A stretch of 64,000 nt of DNA from Muricea muricata (Eukaryota > Cnidaria > Anthozoa > Malacalcyonacea > Plexauridae). Positions within the stretch are counted from its first letter, which is position 1. Every line of letters begins with the position of its first letter. The stretch is taken from the NCBI GenBank assembly GCA_963855995.1, contig OY979717.1:62001-126000 (forward strand). Direction: 5' to 3'. Position numbers and translations under genes: made by a program. Shown here in pieces: positions 37,513 to 51,354 of the stretch. A model generated the notes under the pieces. The model was not told where the DNA came from and did no database searches. It saw only the letters and a program-made list of their open reading frames with translations.

Positions 37513-38850
37513 TTATGGTGGATGTCGTGAATATGGTGAATTGTTTGGGCAATTTAGTGGATATCGAGTCCCATGTAAGTTTGCCTAGTGAATATCACTT
37601 GAGTTAAAAAACAAAAGAAATAAGTTTGTGATGATCATAAATTTATGTAGGTTTTACATCAAATTTTAGGGGGTCTATTGGAATGGTGGACTGATTCGTT
37701 GTCTTGGTCAAATATACATTGCATTGGATATGAAATTCCTGGTAAGTTTTCCATGGTGAAAAGGACTATATTTTTCTGGAAACAAACTAAATAATAACTT
37801 TATGATGATAGTGGCCTATGGTGATGTCGTGTGTTGCATATGGTGAGTCGCCTGGGCAAATTGGTAATATGGTGTACGTCAAGTTTTGGATAAGTTTGCA
37901 TGGTGAATATCACTATCACTATAGTTAGAATTCTAAAAACGAAATAGATAAGTTTGTGATGATCATAAATTTATGTAGCTTTTCCACCAAATTTTAGTTG
38001 GTCTAGTGGAATGGTGGATTGGTTCGTTGTCTTGGACAAGTATAGATTGCAGTGCATGGGAAGCTCCTGGTAAGTTTTGCATGGTGAATATAACTATATT
38101 TCTCTAGAAACAAACTAAAGAATTACTTTATGATGATAGTGGCATGTGGTGGTGTGGTGTGTTGCATATGCTGAGTCGCCTGGGCAAATTGGCAATATGG
38201 TGGATATGAAATTCCTGGTAAGTTTGCATGGTGAATATCACCATCACTATAGTTAAAATTCTAAAAGCAAAGTCAATAAGTTTGTGATGATCATAAATTT
38301 ATGTAGTGTTTCAACCAAATTTTAGTGGGTCTAGTTGAATGGTGGATTTGGTGGTTGTCCTGGACAAATATACATTGCAGTGGATATAAAGCTTCGGGTA
38401 AGTTTTTCATGGTGAATATAACTCGAATAATTGTCAATTATTATTATAGAGTAAAACTGGGAAAGCGATACACGAGCTTGTGAATATTTTTCTCAAAAAC
38501 CCTTGCCAGTAATTTCTTTTTTGATTTAGCAAAGCGAGTATTGTTGGAATGCCTGATAATTCTCTCTTTCAAAGCCTTTTTTCTTCTCAATTGTGATGCT
38601 GAAATAGATTTAGACTTTGACGCAGTGCATACATGAAACGTTCATGTAACTGCTTACCTGTAAAAACTCATACTAACAGTGCTAAATTAGACCTGTAATA
38701 TAAGAGATTGAATAAAACGGACGGCATTGACATTTGATTGATTTTTTCTTGTTTTAGTACATGAAGATACGTTTTGTTAGCTGATCCAATGGTTCCGTGT
38801 TGCATTAAGCAGTCAAGCATTTTAACTCAGGTAGAATATGTTTCTGTCTA

Positions 38851-39208
38851 CACAGCCAAAAATGCGACAGGCTTGTTGCAATTTGTCAATTTTACCGGCT
38901 TCTCGCAAATTGTTGAGAAGTTGCAACAAGATTGTCAATGTCATCAAGTTGCAACAAGCTTGTCAAAGTCAGGCTTGCTGCAACTTGTCACCTGGAGACT
39001 TGTTACAGCTTGTTGAAACAACTTGCATCAAGCCTGTGGATAACACGTTTTGAGAATAAACTTGCAACAAGCCAGTTGACAACTTGCAACAGACTTGTCG
39101 TCAACAAGCTGTCGCAAGCCATGCGAACGCATCCTGATATCGGCTTGTTGAAACAAGTTGTTAATAGATGTCAACAGACTTGTTTCAACTGGTGCGTTTT
39201 TGGCTGTG
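38851..39208. mobile_element. TA-flanked MITE, copy 3
   Basis: Same element and flanks as at 23859-24216. Confidence 0.82.
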
Positions 39209-40418
39209 TAAAGGTGGCGGATCCAAGGTAAGTCAAAATAAATTATAGCAGCTCTACTCGAAATTCAAAAACAACTTTATAAAAATGTCATAGGTTATGA
39301 CTTTCAAAATAATAAAATCTAGGCAATGAAGTTTCTTTGAATGAGCTGTGGTGATTTATTTTGACTTACACTAGATCGGCCACTGCTCTCTGGGCTGAGG
39401 TGGTTATTGAAATCAGAAAAAAAAGTGAATCGGTTTTGCGGTTATTTCTGTCAGACGATTATTTCAGCTAGTCGGTTATTTGAAAATAGCGAAACCGGAG
39501 TAACCAATATTTAAGAAAACTGGCTCAGTCCGGTGAACGAAATAACTGCCTCAGCCTACTGCTCTCTACGTTGATGGACGTACAAGCCCATGTGAACACG
39601 ATATTCAAGATAAGATAATATAAGATATAGGATATAAGATAATAACATTGGAGGACATATTGCGGCCTATTGTTGTTCTGAGGTGAACGGGCGGCTGTTT
39701 CTTTAATGATGCGTAATCGTACATTCGGAGAGGCCTGGGCCCACCTGTCCGGTGCACTTTTGCCATTGTTGGGTTACGGGTCGTTGTGAATCTTGGGATA
39801 TATGATAAGCTGCGATGTTAAATTCAATGTTGTTATCCTTAATAAGCGGAGAGCTATAGCGGAAAGCTATTGCTGTGCGCTATAATGTTGTGGCAGGATG
39901 GTACGTTGTGAAACGGAGTATTTCAATAAGACACGACATGAGCAAATGATGCAGTTTATTAAATTATTCCTCCCTGCCACAACAACGTCGTTAGGAAATC
40001 GTGGATATCGTGGGATCATATTGGTTTGTAGGATCATCGATTATAATAATGTGCTGTCGTTAGCATTGCTAATTATGTAAATGGTCAGACCATAGCTCTC
40101 GTACTTTGAATTTTATACTTGTAAACTTACTGTGCTTGTAAATTAGTGCATAGGTTTTTGCATATGTCCTGTCGGGGGACTCTGTAACATCTCGGCCCGA
40201 CCCAGGTTTCCTTGCAAGGTGAGGTTTTTCCTGGCCTCCCGGTGTTGCAGAGACTTAAATAAATGATTGAATTGTATTGTATTGTATGGTGAATATTTTA
40301 TGCAAGTGTGCAAGATCATAGTCGATATTTTGACTCAGAATTTCAAATCTGGTATAATACACTCATTTTACCCCATTTTGAGACTATTGCTGCCTTGTAT
40401 GGAACAACTGTTCGATAA

Positions 40419-40727
40419 CGCGGAAAACGAGTTTGCAACAGGGCATCAAGGGTCATCACAGGGGATAGTTATGATGTCCCATTAGAACAGGTACTTGGAA
40501 AGTTGGGATGGAAAACCTCAGAAGAAAGGCACGAAATTAAGTTGACAAAATACATGAGCAAAGTTATACAGGGAGACTGTACAGAAATACTTTCTAACCT
40601 ATTTGAAAAATGTAACAACGAAAAATATAATCTAAGAAGTAGCGGCAAACTTCTAAGGCTTCCGTCAGTAGTTCAGGACAATAGCGGAGAAGCTTATAAT
40701 TTATTTTATCTAGCCCAGTTGCCTTAG
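40419..40727 (+). pseudogene. non-LTR reverse transcriptase C-terminal fragment, copy 3
   Basis: Same protein fragment as at 25444-25752. Confidence 0.75.
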
Positions 40728-41637
40728 TTTTACAGAGTTTCTTCAAGAGTGAACAAACAATAGATGAAGTTGTCAGCTTGAATTCGAAAATTGTGATTGC
40801 ATGTATGGTTCCTCTCTACACTGTTAAAATACGCTGTTTCATGATCATGTTTTAAACATACTTGTCAACTTCCAAATACTGTACATCCTGAATCTTATTA
40901 GTAATATGCAGCTAGCATAACTAGCTTAAAACTTCCTTATTATTTAAAAGTAATACAATATATTTCTTACTGCATTGCATGACAGAGCAGGTGAGCATGT
41001 CATGACTCATTAAAATTCTGTAGTGTGCGACTTGAAGTCTGGAACGAAACCCAATGAATCTGAAGCAAAAGCTACTGAACATGAATAATTCAAGCTTTAG
41101 GCGACACGATTAGAAATATTAATTGTTTCATATTTTAACTCTCGAAGCAACAATTTTTTATGCCCAAAATAACCGCAAATAACCCTAAAAAACCGTAAAA
41201 AACCTAAATAGTCCTAAATATCCCTAAATATCCCTAAATGAGCCTAAATAAGCTTAAACAAACCTAAAAAACCCTAAAAAACCCTAAACGACCCTACATG
41301 ACCCTAAATGACCCAAAATTACCATAAATAAACCTATATAATCTTAAATTACCGTAAATACCCCCCTAAATGACCCTAAAAAGCCAATCAAATCTCTTGT
41401 AACATTTCTGTCATGTACTTGATGTGAGAACTAGGTCAGGGCTATTTCAGATCCGTCAGAGCACCTCCTGCTCGCAGGCTAATTGCATATTGACTAGTAG
41501 CAACTATTTCAACGGCTTTTTTCGTTTTGAATATTTTTTAAATGTGTTTAAGGATGAGTAATATGTTATGAACAAGAAAAAATTTTGAGAACGAGAAAAA
41601 CTTTGAAAAAAAATTTGAAAAAAAAACATAAATAAAA

Positions 41638-41717
41638 GAGCGACTCAACGAGTCCTCGAACCAGCGCCGCTCAAACCAGGTGACGCGACGCCTCCACCCA
41701 CTGCGCCAAGGACGCTC
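41638..41717 (-). mobile_element. tRNA-derived SINE-like head, copy 4
   Basis: As in copy 2, but the upstream B-like motif has GGTTTGAG and the D-loop region has GTGGAGG instead of GTAGAGG. Confidence 0.65.
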
Positions 41718-42592
41718 GCTAAAAGAATCGCATCAAAAATTGTATTTAACCCTAACCCTAACCAGGTGCTCTGACGGATCTGAAATAGCCCTAACCTGAG
41801 AACTTTGCGTTGAACTCGGCCCAGGCCTCCATATGGATGTTGATTTAATGCGGTCACATTTGATTTGGCGGCCATTTTTGAATTTGTCTTTTGCACAACA
41901 TGAGCTCCGCCGGATGGCTGCCTTGAAGACGATCGAGACGCTATGTATGTATTCCGTTGTATTTGTTCATCAGTTGTCCATTTACTTGTTTAAATATTGG
42001 TAATTGTGTACGATATTTGTTTCCGTTTATTTGTATAACTTTCACCGTGGTTGTACGAATTAAAAAGTGTTTAATTTCGTGTTCTTCGGAGGGTGTTGAA
42101 AAAAACTATCAAAAATAGGTCGGTTTCTTGAACAGGAGAAGCGAAAATGACCGATTTCGTTAGGGAAGAACGTTAACCGGACGAAAATGTTGAGCCTTCT
42201 CGTAAATCTCAGTTTCGACGGGAAGTTTTAGGCTTATAGCCGATGTCCTTGCTGTGCACGTGGACAGGGAGAATTTAGCTATCTGAAGCGAATCCTTCAA
42301 TTGATCGAAAAAATATGTCAATTATAGGTAATGCTGTCTTTGAAGTGAATGATTTTAACTTTGTATTTTAAGGACAACACAGTACTGATGCGAAAACAAG
42401 TTGTGTTCGCATTTCTTGTTCAAACCGCCTCGTAACCTAATTTGCAACAAGAACTTATATATTTTCTGTTTATTATATAAACTACAAGTGTTTTCTACCA
42501 ATATAAAATATCCACAAGCTATGTTGATGATTGTTTGAAAGGCAATAATTTTCACATGTGAAATTATCATAAGTAATCTGCTACATAAATAA

Positions 42593-43111
42593 GCAGTGCT
42601 CTAGCGCGTTTATTATACAATCTACAGAAATCATTCTTTTGTAGGCGGAAAGACCAGGCTTTTAGCTTTCGATTGTCATCGTTTTTGTGAAATTTGAAGA
42701 AAGATTGGGCAGATACGAATCAAATGAAACTAGCCGGTCGAAATCGCATATTTTCACCTCTGAGCATTACTAGGGCAGCGAATAAGGAAAGAAATTTCAT
42801 TAATCCTTTATCTGTTAGGAGAAACAATTAACATCGCTAATAGAATACCAGAAGTTTACTAACTAAGCTAAAATTGGTCAATTAATTTTGTAATTTAATT
42901 CCCTAATGGGTTTAAATTTCAACAGATTCTCAATAAACTCCCAACGGTGAAAATATGCGATTTCGACCGGCTATTTTCATTTGATTCGTATTTGCCCAAT
43001 CTTTCTTCAAATTTCACAAAAACGATGACAATCGAAAGCTAAAACCCTGGTATTTCCGCCTGCGAGAGGATAATTTCTGTAGATTGTATAATGAACACGC
43101 TAGAGGACTGC
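42593..43111. mobile_element. 519-bp foldback element, copy 4
   Basis: Same element in unit 4, with the copy 1 variants CTCCCAACGG and GCGAGAGG. Confidence 0.8.
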
Positions 43112-43875
43112 AAAAATCGGTGAAGGCCGTGAAGAAACATTCTAGTAGGGTTAACAGGCCTTGAATTCAGCAGAAGCCATTGGCCGTCAATACCCTGCTT
43201 GCTGGTCACTATGGTGAAATCCAAGGCCTGGGACTTAGTAGCTTTTCTAATATTTTAGGTTTGGATCAAGATATCTGAGTGCTCAGTATCCTCAAAGTCG
43301 AAAACATTTATTCAGGTTGGTGAACTGGCCAATTTATGCTTGCTACAGTAACAGCGATCGACGCTGTGTAGATGTATCATATAGAATATTAGTGCTCATA
43401 CAGAATTACATTACAGAATTTATTTGACTTTATATCTCTTTGTTTATTATAGATTGCAATAATTGTCAATATTGAAGTTGTTTCAAGGTTGATTATGGTG
43501 GTGTTGTTGTATAAATCTTGTGTAGCATGCAGTTTATCAAAATTCAAAAATACAGCACCATCAACTCATCAATGTCCTAGCTTCACACAACTTCCATTAA
43601 AGTTGTGAAAATTAAAAATTTTAAGTTTTAGGAACTAAACCTAATTGTTCTGTTAATATTTTACGTTTGGATCAGGTATTCATCATTGGATGACCCTACC
43701 CATTCCCCCACCGCGCTAGGCAGTCAAGTATTTTTAAACCTGCACATTTTTTTGTTTGGCCAATTTTTTGTATATTTTTTACAGCATATACATGCTACTG
43801 GATGCCTTCCATCCTCATCAAACAGGGAATCATTTTATGTTGCCGTCATTTGCAGCAGCCACAAAAATTCATATA

Positions 43876-44991
43876 TCTATAGGTACATTAGGTACTATAG
43901 GTACTATTGGTACTATAGGTTTTATAGGTACTACAGGTTTTATAAGTACTGTAGGTCTTATAGGTACTATAGGTTTTATAGTTACTGTAGGTTTTATAGT
44001 TACTATAGGTACTATAGTTTTTATAGGTACTATATGTTTTATAGGTACTATAGGTTTTATAGGTACTATAGGTTTTATGAGTACTATAGGTTTTATAATT
44101 ACTATAGGTACTATAGGTTTTATAAGTATTACAAGTTTTACAGGAACTATGGGTTTATAGGTACTATTGGTATTATAGGTACTATAGGTCTTTTAGGTAC
44201 TATAGGTATTATAGGTTTTATAGTTAGTATAGGTACTATAGTTTTTTAGGTACTATAGGTTTCATAGGTACTATAGGTACTATAGGTTTTATAGGTACTA
44301 TATTTTATTGGTACTTTAGGTACTATAATCTTTATAGGTACTATAGGTTTTATAGGTACTATAGGTTTTATAGGTACCATAGGTTTTATAAGTACTATAG
44401 GTTTATAGGTACTATAGGTCTTATAAGTACTAAAGGTTTTATAGGTACTATAGGTTTATAGGTACCATAGATGGTATAGGTTTTATAGGTACTATAGGTT
44501 TTATAAGTACTATAGGTATTATGGGTTTTATAGGTACTATATGTCTTAAAGGTACTATAGGTTTTACAACTACTATAGGTTTTAAAACTACTATAGGTTT
44601 TGTAGGTACTATAGGTTTTATATGTACTACATGTTTTATAGGTACTATAAGTACTACAAATTTTGTGTAGGTACTGTAGGTGCTACAAGTTTTATAGGTG
44701 CTATATGTTTTATAGGTACTATAAGTTTTATAGGTACCATAGGTTTTATAAGTACTATAGGTTTATAAGTACTATACGCTTTATAAATACTAAAGGTTTT
44801 ATAGGTACTGAAGGTTTATACGTACTATAGGTCTTATAAGTACTATAGGTTTTATAGGTACTATAGGTTTATAGGTACCATAGATGCTATAGGTTTTATA
44901 GGTGCTATGGGTTTTATAGGTACTATGGGTTTATAGGTACTATATGTTTTATAGGTACTATAGGTTTTATAGGTACTACAGGTTTTATAAG
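43876..44991. repeat. GGTACTATAGGTTTTATA minisatellite, copy 4
   Basis: Same length as the others; private change ACTACAAATTTTG near 44653. Confidence 0.9.
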
Positions 44992-46329
44992 TTATGGTGG
45001 ATGTCGTGAATATGGTGAATTGTTTGGGCAATTTAGTGGATATCGAGTCCCATGTAAGTTTGCCTAGTGAATATCACTTGAGTTAAAAAACAAAAGAAAT
45101 AAGTTTGTGATGATCATAAATTTATGTAGGTTTTACATCAAATTTTAGGGGGTCTATTGGAATGGTGGACTGATTCGTTGTCTTGGTCAAATATACATTG
45201 CATTGGATATGAAATTCCTGGTAAGTTTTCCATGGTGAAAAGGACTATATTTTTCTGGAAACAAACTAAATAATAACTTTATGATGATAGTGGCCTATGG
45301 TGATGTCGTGTGTTGCATATGGTGAGTCGCCTGGGCAAATTGGTAATATGGTGTACGTCAAGTTTTGGGTAAGTTTGCATGGTGAATATCACTATCACTA
45401 TAGTTAGAATTCTAAAAACGAAATAGATAAGTTTGTGATGATCATAAATTTATGTAGCTTTTCCACCAAATTTTAGTTGGTCTAGTGGAATGGTGGATTG
45501 GTTCGTTGTCTTGGACAAGTATAGATTGCAGTGCATGGGAAGCTCCTGGTAAGTTTTGCATGGTGAATATAACTATATTTCTCTAGAAACAAACTAAAGA
45601 ATTACTTTATGATGATAGTGGCATGTGGTGGTGTGGTGTGTTGCATATGCTGAGTCGCCTGGGCAAATTGGCAATATGGTGGATATGAAATTCCTGGTAA
45701 GTTTGCATGGTGAATATCACCATCACTATAGTTAAAATTCTAAAAGCAAAGTCAATAAGTTTGTGATGATCATAAATTTATGTAGTGTTTCAACCAAATT
45801 TTAGTGGGTCTAGTTGAATGGTGGATTTGGTGGTTGTCCTGGACAAATATACATTGCAGTGGATATAAAGCTTCGGGTAAGTTTTTCATGGTGAATATAA
45901 CTCGAATAATTGTCAATTATTATTATAGAGTAAAACTGGGAAAGCGATACACGAGCTTGTGAATATTTTTCTCAAAAACCCTTGCCAGTAATTTCTTTTT
46001 TGATTTAGCAAAGCGAGTATTGTTGGAATGCCTGATAATTCTCTCTTTCAAAGCCTTTTTTCTTCTCAATTGTGATGCTGAAATAGATTTAGACTTTGAC
46101 GCAGTGCATACATGAAACGTTCATGTAACTGCTTACCTGTAAAAACTCATACTAACAGTACTAAATTAGACCTGTAATATAAGAGATTGAATAAAACGGA
46201 CGGCATTGACATTTGATTGATTTTTTCTTGTTTTAGTACATGAAGATACGTTTTGTTAGCTGATCCAATGGTTCCGTGTTGCATTAAGCAGTCAAGCATT
46301 TTAACTCAGGTAGAATATGTTTCTGTCTA

Positions 46330-46687
46330 CACAGCCAAAAATGCGACAGGCTTGTTGCAATTTGTCAATTTTACCGGCTTCTCGCAAATTGTTGAGAAGT
46401 TGCAACAAGATTGTCAATGTCATCAAGTTGCAACAAGCTTGTCAAAGTCAGGCTTGCTGCAACTTGTCACCTGGAGACTTGTTACAGCTTGTTGAAACAA
46501 CTTGCATCAAGCCTGTGGATAACACGTTTTGAGAATAAACTTGCAACAAGCCAGTTGACAACTTGCAACAGACTTGTCGTCAACAAGCTGTCGCAAGCCA
46601 TGCGAACGCATCCTGATATCGGCTTGTTGAAACAAGTTGTTAATAGATGTCAACAGACTTGTTTCAACTGGTGCGTTTTTGGCTGTG
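46330..46687. mobile_element. TA-flanked MITE, copy 4
   Basis: Same element and flanks as at 23859-24216. Confidence 0.82.
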
Positions 46688-47897
46688 TAAAGGTGGCGGA
46701 TCCAAGGTAAGTCAAAATAAATTATAGCAGCTCTACTCGAAATTCAAAAACAACTTTATAAAAATGTCATAGGTTATGACTTTCAAAATAATAAAATCTA
46801 GGCAATGAAGTTGCTTTGAATGAGCTGTGGTGATTTATTTTGACTTACACTAGATCGGCCACTGCTCTCTAGGCTGAGGTGGTTATTGAAATCAGAAAAA
46901 AAAGTGAATCGGTTTTGCGGTTATTTCTGTCAGACGATTATTTCAGCTAGTCGGTTATTTGAAAATAGCGAAACCGGAGTAACCAATATTTAAGAAAACT
47001 GGCTCAGTCCGGTGAACGAAATAACTGCCTCAGCCTACTGCTCTCTACGTTGATGGACGTACAAGCCCATGTGAACACGATATTCAAGATAAGATAATAT
47101 AAGATATAGGATATAAGATAATAACATTGGAGGACATATTGCGGCCTATTGTTGTTCTGAGGTGAACGGGCGGCTGTTTCTTTAATGATGCGTAATCGTA
47201 CATTCGGAGAGGCCTGGGCCCACCTGTCCGGTGCACTTTTGCCATTGTTGGGTTACGGGTCGTTGTGAATCTTGGGATATATGATAAGCTGCGATGTTAA
47301 ATTCAATGTTGTTATCCTTAATAAGCGGAGAGCTATAGCGGAAAGCTATTGCTGTGCGCTATAATGTTGTGGCAGGATGGTACGTTGTGAAACGGAGTAT
47401 TTCAATAAGACACGACATGAGCAAATGATGCAGTTTATTAAATTATTCCTCCCTGCCACAACAACGTCGTTAGGAAATCGTGGATATCGTGGGATCATAT
47501 TGGTTTGTAGGATCATCGATTATAATAATGTGCTGTCGTTAGCATTGCTAATTATGTAAATGGTCAGACCATAGCTCTCGTACTTTGAATTTTATACTTG
47601 TAAACTTACTGTGCTTGTAAATTAGTGCATAGGTTTTTGCATACGTCCTGTCGGGGGACTCTGTAACATCTCGGCCCGACCCAGGTTTCCTTGCAAGGTG
47701 AGGTTTTTCCTGGCCTCCCGGTGTTGCAGAGACTTAAATAAATGATTGAATTGTATTGTATTGTATGGTGAATATTTTATGCAAGTGTGCAAGATCATAG
47801 TCGATATTTTGACTCAGAATTTCAAATCTGGTATAATACACTCATTTTACCCCATTTTGAGACTATTGCTGCCTTGTATGGAACAACTGTTCGATAA

Positions 47898-48206
47898 CGC
47901 GGAAAACGAGTTTGCAACAGGGCATCAAGGGTCATCACAGGGGATAGTTATGATGTCCCATTAGAACAGGTACTTGGAAAGTTGGGATGGAAAACCTTAG
48001 AAGAAAGGCACGAAATTAAGTTGACAAAATACATGAGCAAAGTTATACAGGGAGACTGTACAGAAATACTTTCTAACCTATTTGAAAAATGTAACAACGA
48101 AAAATATAATCTAAGAAGTAGCGGCAAACTTCTAAGGCTTCCGTCAGTAGTTCAGGACAATAGCGGAGAAGCTTATAATTTATTTTATCTAGCCCAGTTG
48201 CCTTAG
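47898..48206 (+). pseudogene. non-LTR reverse transcriptase C-terminal fragment, copy 4
   Basis: Same fragment with one replacement, GWKTLEER for GWKTSEER. Confidence 0.75.
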
Positions 48207-49116
48207 TTTTACAGAGTTTCTTCAAGAGTGAACAAACAATAGATGAAGTTGTCAGCTTGAATTCGAAAATTGTGATTGCATGTATGGTTCCTCTCTACAC
48301 TGTTAAAATACGCTGTTTCATGATCATGTTTTAAACATACTTGTCAACTTCCAAATACTGTACATCCTGAATCTTATTAGTAATATGCAGCTAGCATAAC
48401 TAGCTTAAAACTTCCTTATTATTTAAAAGTAATACAATATATTTCTTACTGCATTGCATGACAGAGCAGGTGAGCATGTCATGACTCATTAAAATTCTGT
48501 AGTGTGCGACTTGAAGTCTGGAACGAAACCCAATGAATCTGAAGCAAAAGCTACTGAACATGAATAATTCAAGCTTTAGGCGACACGATTAGAAATATTA
48601 ATTGTTTCATATTTTAACTCTCGAAGCAACAATTTTTTATGCCCAAAATAACCGCAAATAACCCTAAAAAACCGTAAAAAACCTAAATAGTCCTAAATAT
48701 CCCTAAATATCCCTAAATGAGCCTAAATAAGCTTAAACAAACCTAAAAAACCCTAAAAAACCCTAAACGACCCTACATGACCCTAAATGACCCAAAATTA
48801 CCATAAATAAACCTATATAATCTTAAATTACCGTAAATACCCCCCTAAATGACCCTAAAAAGCCAATCAAATCTCTTGTAACATTTCTGTCATGTACTTG
48901 ATGTGAGAACTAGGTCAGGGCTATTTCAGATCCGTCAGAGCACCTCCTGCTCGCAGGCTAATTGCATATTGACTAGTAGCAACTATTTCAACGGCTTTTT
49001 TCGTTTTGAATATTTTTTAAATGTGTTTAAGGATGAGTAATATGTTATGAACAAGAAAAAATTTTGAGAACGAGAAAAACTTTGAAAAAAAATTTGAAAA
49101 AAAAACATAAATAAAA

Positions 49117-49196
49117 GAGCGACTCAACGAGTCCTCGAACCAGCGCCGCTCAAACCAGGTGACGCGACGCCTCCACCCACTGCGCCAAGGACGCTC
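49117..49196 (-). mobile_element. tRNA-derived SINE-like head, copy 5
   Basis: Same variants as the copy 4 element. Confidence 0.65.
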
Positions 49197-50071
49197 GCTA
49201 AAAGAATCGCATCAAAAATTGTATTTAACCCTAACCCTAACCAGGTGCTCTGACGGATCTGAAATAGCCCTAACCTGAGAACTTTGCGTTGAACTCGGCC
49301 CAGGCCTCCATATGGATGTTGATTTAATGCGGTCACATTTGATTTGGCGGCCATTTTTGAATTTGTCTTTTGCACAACATGAGCTCCGCCGGATGGCTGC
49401 CTTGAAGACGATCGAGACGCTATGTATGTATTCCGTTGTATTTGTTCATCAGTTGTCCATTTACTTGTTTAAATATTGGTAATTGTGTACGATATTTGTT
49501 TCCGTTTATTTGTATAACTTTCACCATGGTTGTACGAATTAAAAAGTGTTTAATTTCGTGTTCTTCGGAGGGTGTTGAAAAAAACTATCAAAAATAGGTC
49601 GGTTTCTTGAACAGGAGAAGCGAAAATGACCGATTTCGTTAGGGAAGAACGTTAACCGGACGAAAATGTTGAGCCTTCTCGTAAATCTCAGTTTCGACGG
49701 GAAGTTTTAGGCTTATAGCCGATGTCCTTGCTGTGCACGTGGACAGGGAGAATTTAGCTATCTGAAGCGAATCCTTCAATTGATCGAAAAAATATGTCAA
49801 TTATAGGTAATGCTGTCTTTGAAGTGAATGATTTTAACTTTGTATTTTAAGGACAACACAGTACTGATGCGAAAACAAGTTGTGTTCGCATTTCTTGTTC
49901 AAACCGCCTCGTAACCTAATTTGCAACAAGAACTTATATATTTTCTGTTTATTATATAAACTACAAGTGTTTTCTACCAATATAAAATATCCACAAGCTA
50001 TGTTGATGATTGTTTGAAAGGCAATAATTTTCACATGTGAAATTATCATAAGTAATCTGCTACATAAATAA

Positions 50072-50590
50072 GCAGTGCTCTAGCGCGTTTATTATACAAT
50101 CTACAGAAATCATTCTTTTGTAGGCGGAAAGACCAGGCTTTTAGCTTTCGATTGTCATCGTTTTTGTGAAATTTGAAGAAAGATTGGGCAGATACGAATC
50201 AAATGAAACTAGCCGGTCGAAATCGCATATTTTCACCTCTGAGCATTACTAGGGCAGCGAATAAGGAAAGAAATTTCATTAATCCTTTATCTGTTAGGAG
50301 AAACAATTAACATCGCTAATAGAATACCAGAAGTTTACTAACTAAGCTAAAATTGGTCAATTAATTTTGTAATTTAATTCCCTAATGGGTTTAAATTTCA
50401 ACAGATTCTCAATAAACTCCCAACGGTGAAAATATGCGATTTCGACCGGCTATTTTCATTTGATTCGTATTTGCCCAATCTTTCTTCAAATTTCACAAAA
50501 ACGATGACAATCGAAAGCTAAAACCCTGGTATTTCCGCCTGCGAGAGGATAATTTCTGTAGATTGTATAATGAACACGCTAGAGGACTGC
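50072..50590. mobile_element. 519-bp foldback element, copy 5
   Basis: Same element in unit 5, with the copy 1/4 variants. Confidence 0.8.
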
Positions 50591-51354
50591 AAAAATCGGT
50601 GAAGGCCGTGAAGAAACATTCTAGTAGGGTTAACAGGCCTTGAATTCAGCAGAAGCCATTGGCCGTCAATACCCTGCTTGCTGGTCACTATGGTGAAATC
50701 CAAGGCCTGGGACTTAGTAGCTTTTCTAATATTTTAGGTTTGGATCAAGATATCTGAGTGCTCAGTATCCTCAAAGTCGAAAACATTTATTCAGGTTGGT
50801 GAACTGGCCAATTTATGCTTGCTACAGTAACAGCGATCGACGCTGTGTAGATGTATCATATAGAATATTAGTGCTCATACAGAATTACATTACAGAATTT
50901 ATTTGACTTTATATCTCTTTGTTTATTATAGATTGCAATAATTGTCAATATTGAAGTTGTTTCAAGGTTGATTATGGTGGTGTTGTTGTATAAATCTTGT
51001 GTAGCATGCAGTTTATCAAAATTCAAAAATACAGCACCATCAACTCATCAATGTCCTAGCTTCACACAACTTCCATTAAAGTTGTGAAAATTAAAAATTT
51101 TAAGTTTTAGGAACTAAACCTAATTGTTCTGTTAATATTTTACGTTTGGATCAGGTATTCATCATTGGATGACCCTACCCATTCCCCCACCGCGCTAGGC
51201 AGTCAAGTATTTTTAAACCTGCACATTTTTTTGTTTGGCCAATTTTTTGTATATTTTTTACAGCATATACATGCTACTGGATGCCTTCCATCCTCATCAA
51301 ACAGGGAATCATTTTATGTTGCCGTCATTTGCAGCAGCCACAAAAATTCATATA

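Larger units (their letters stand above)
33774..41252. repeat. 7.5-kb tandem unit, copy 3 (mosaic)
   Basis: Length 7,479 bp. The first 5.6 kb matches copy 2, but near 39437 it has the 17-bp deletion and the TCAGACG variant of copies 4 and 5. At about 39332 and 39393 it still has the copy 1/2 bases (GTTTCTTTG, CTCTCTGGGCTG), so the switch is sharp. It also has a private base, CATATGTCC near 40161. Confidence 0.95.
41253..48731. repeat. 7.5-kb tandem unit, copy 4
   Basis: Length 7,479 bp, nearly identical to copy 5. Elements before the 17-bp deletion lie 22,471 bases after those of copy 1, and later elements 22,454 bases after. Shared copy 4/5 variants include CCTCCACCC in the tRNA-like head, GTTGCTTTG at about 46810 and CTCTCTAGGCTG at 46865. 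Confidence 0.95.
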
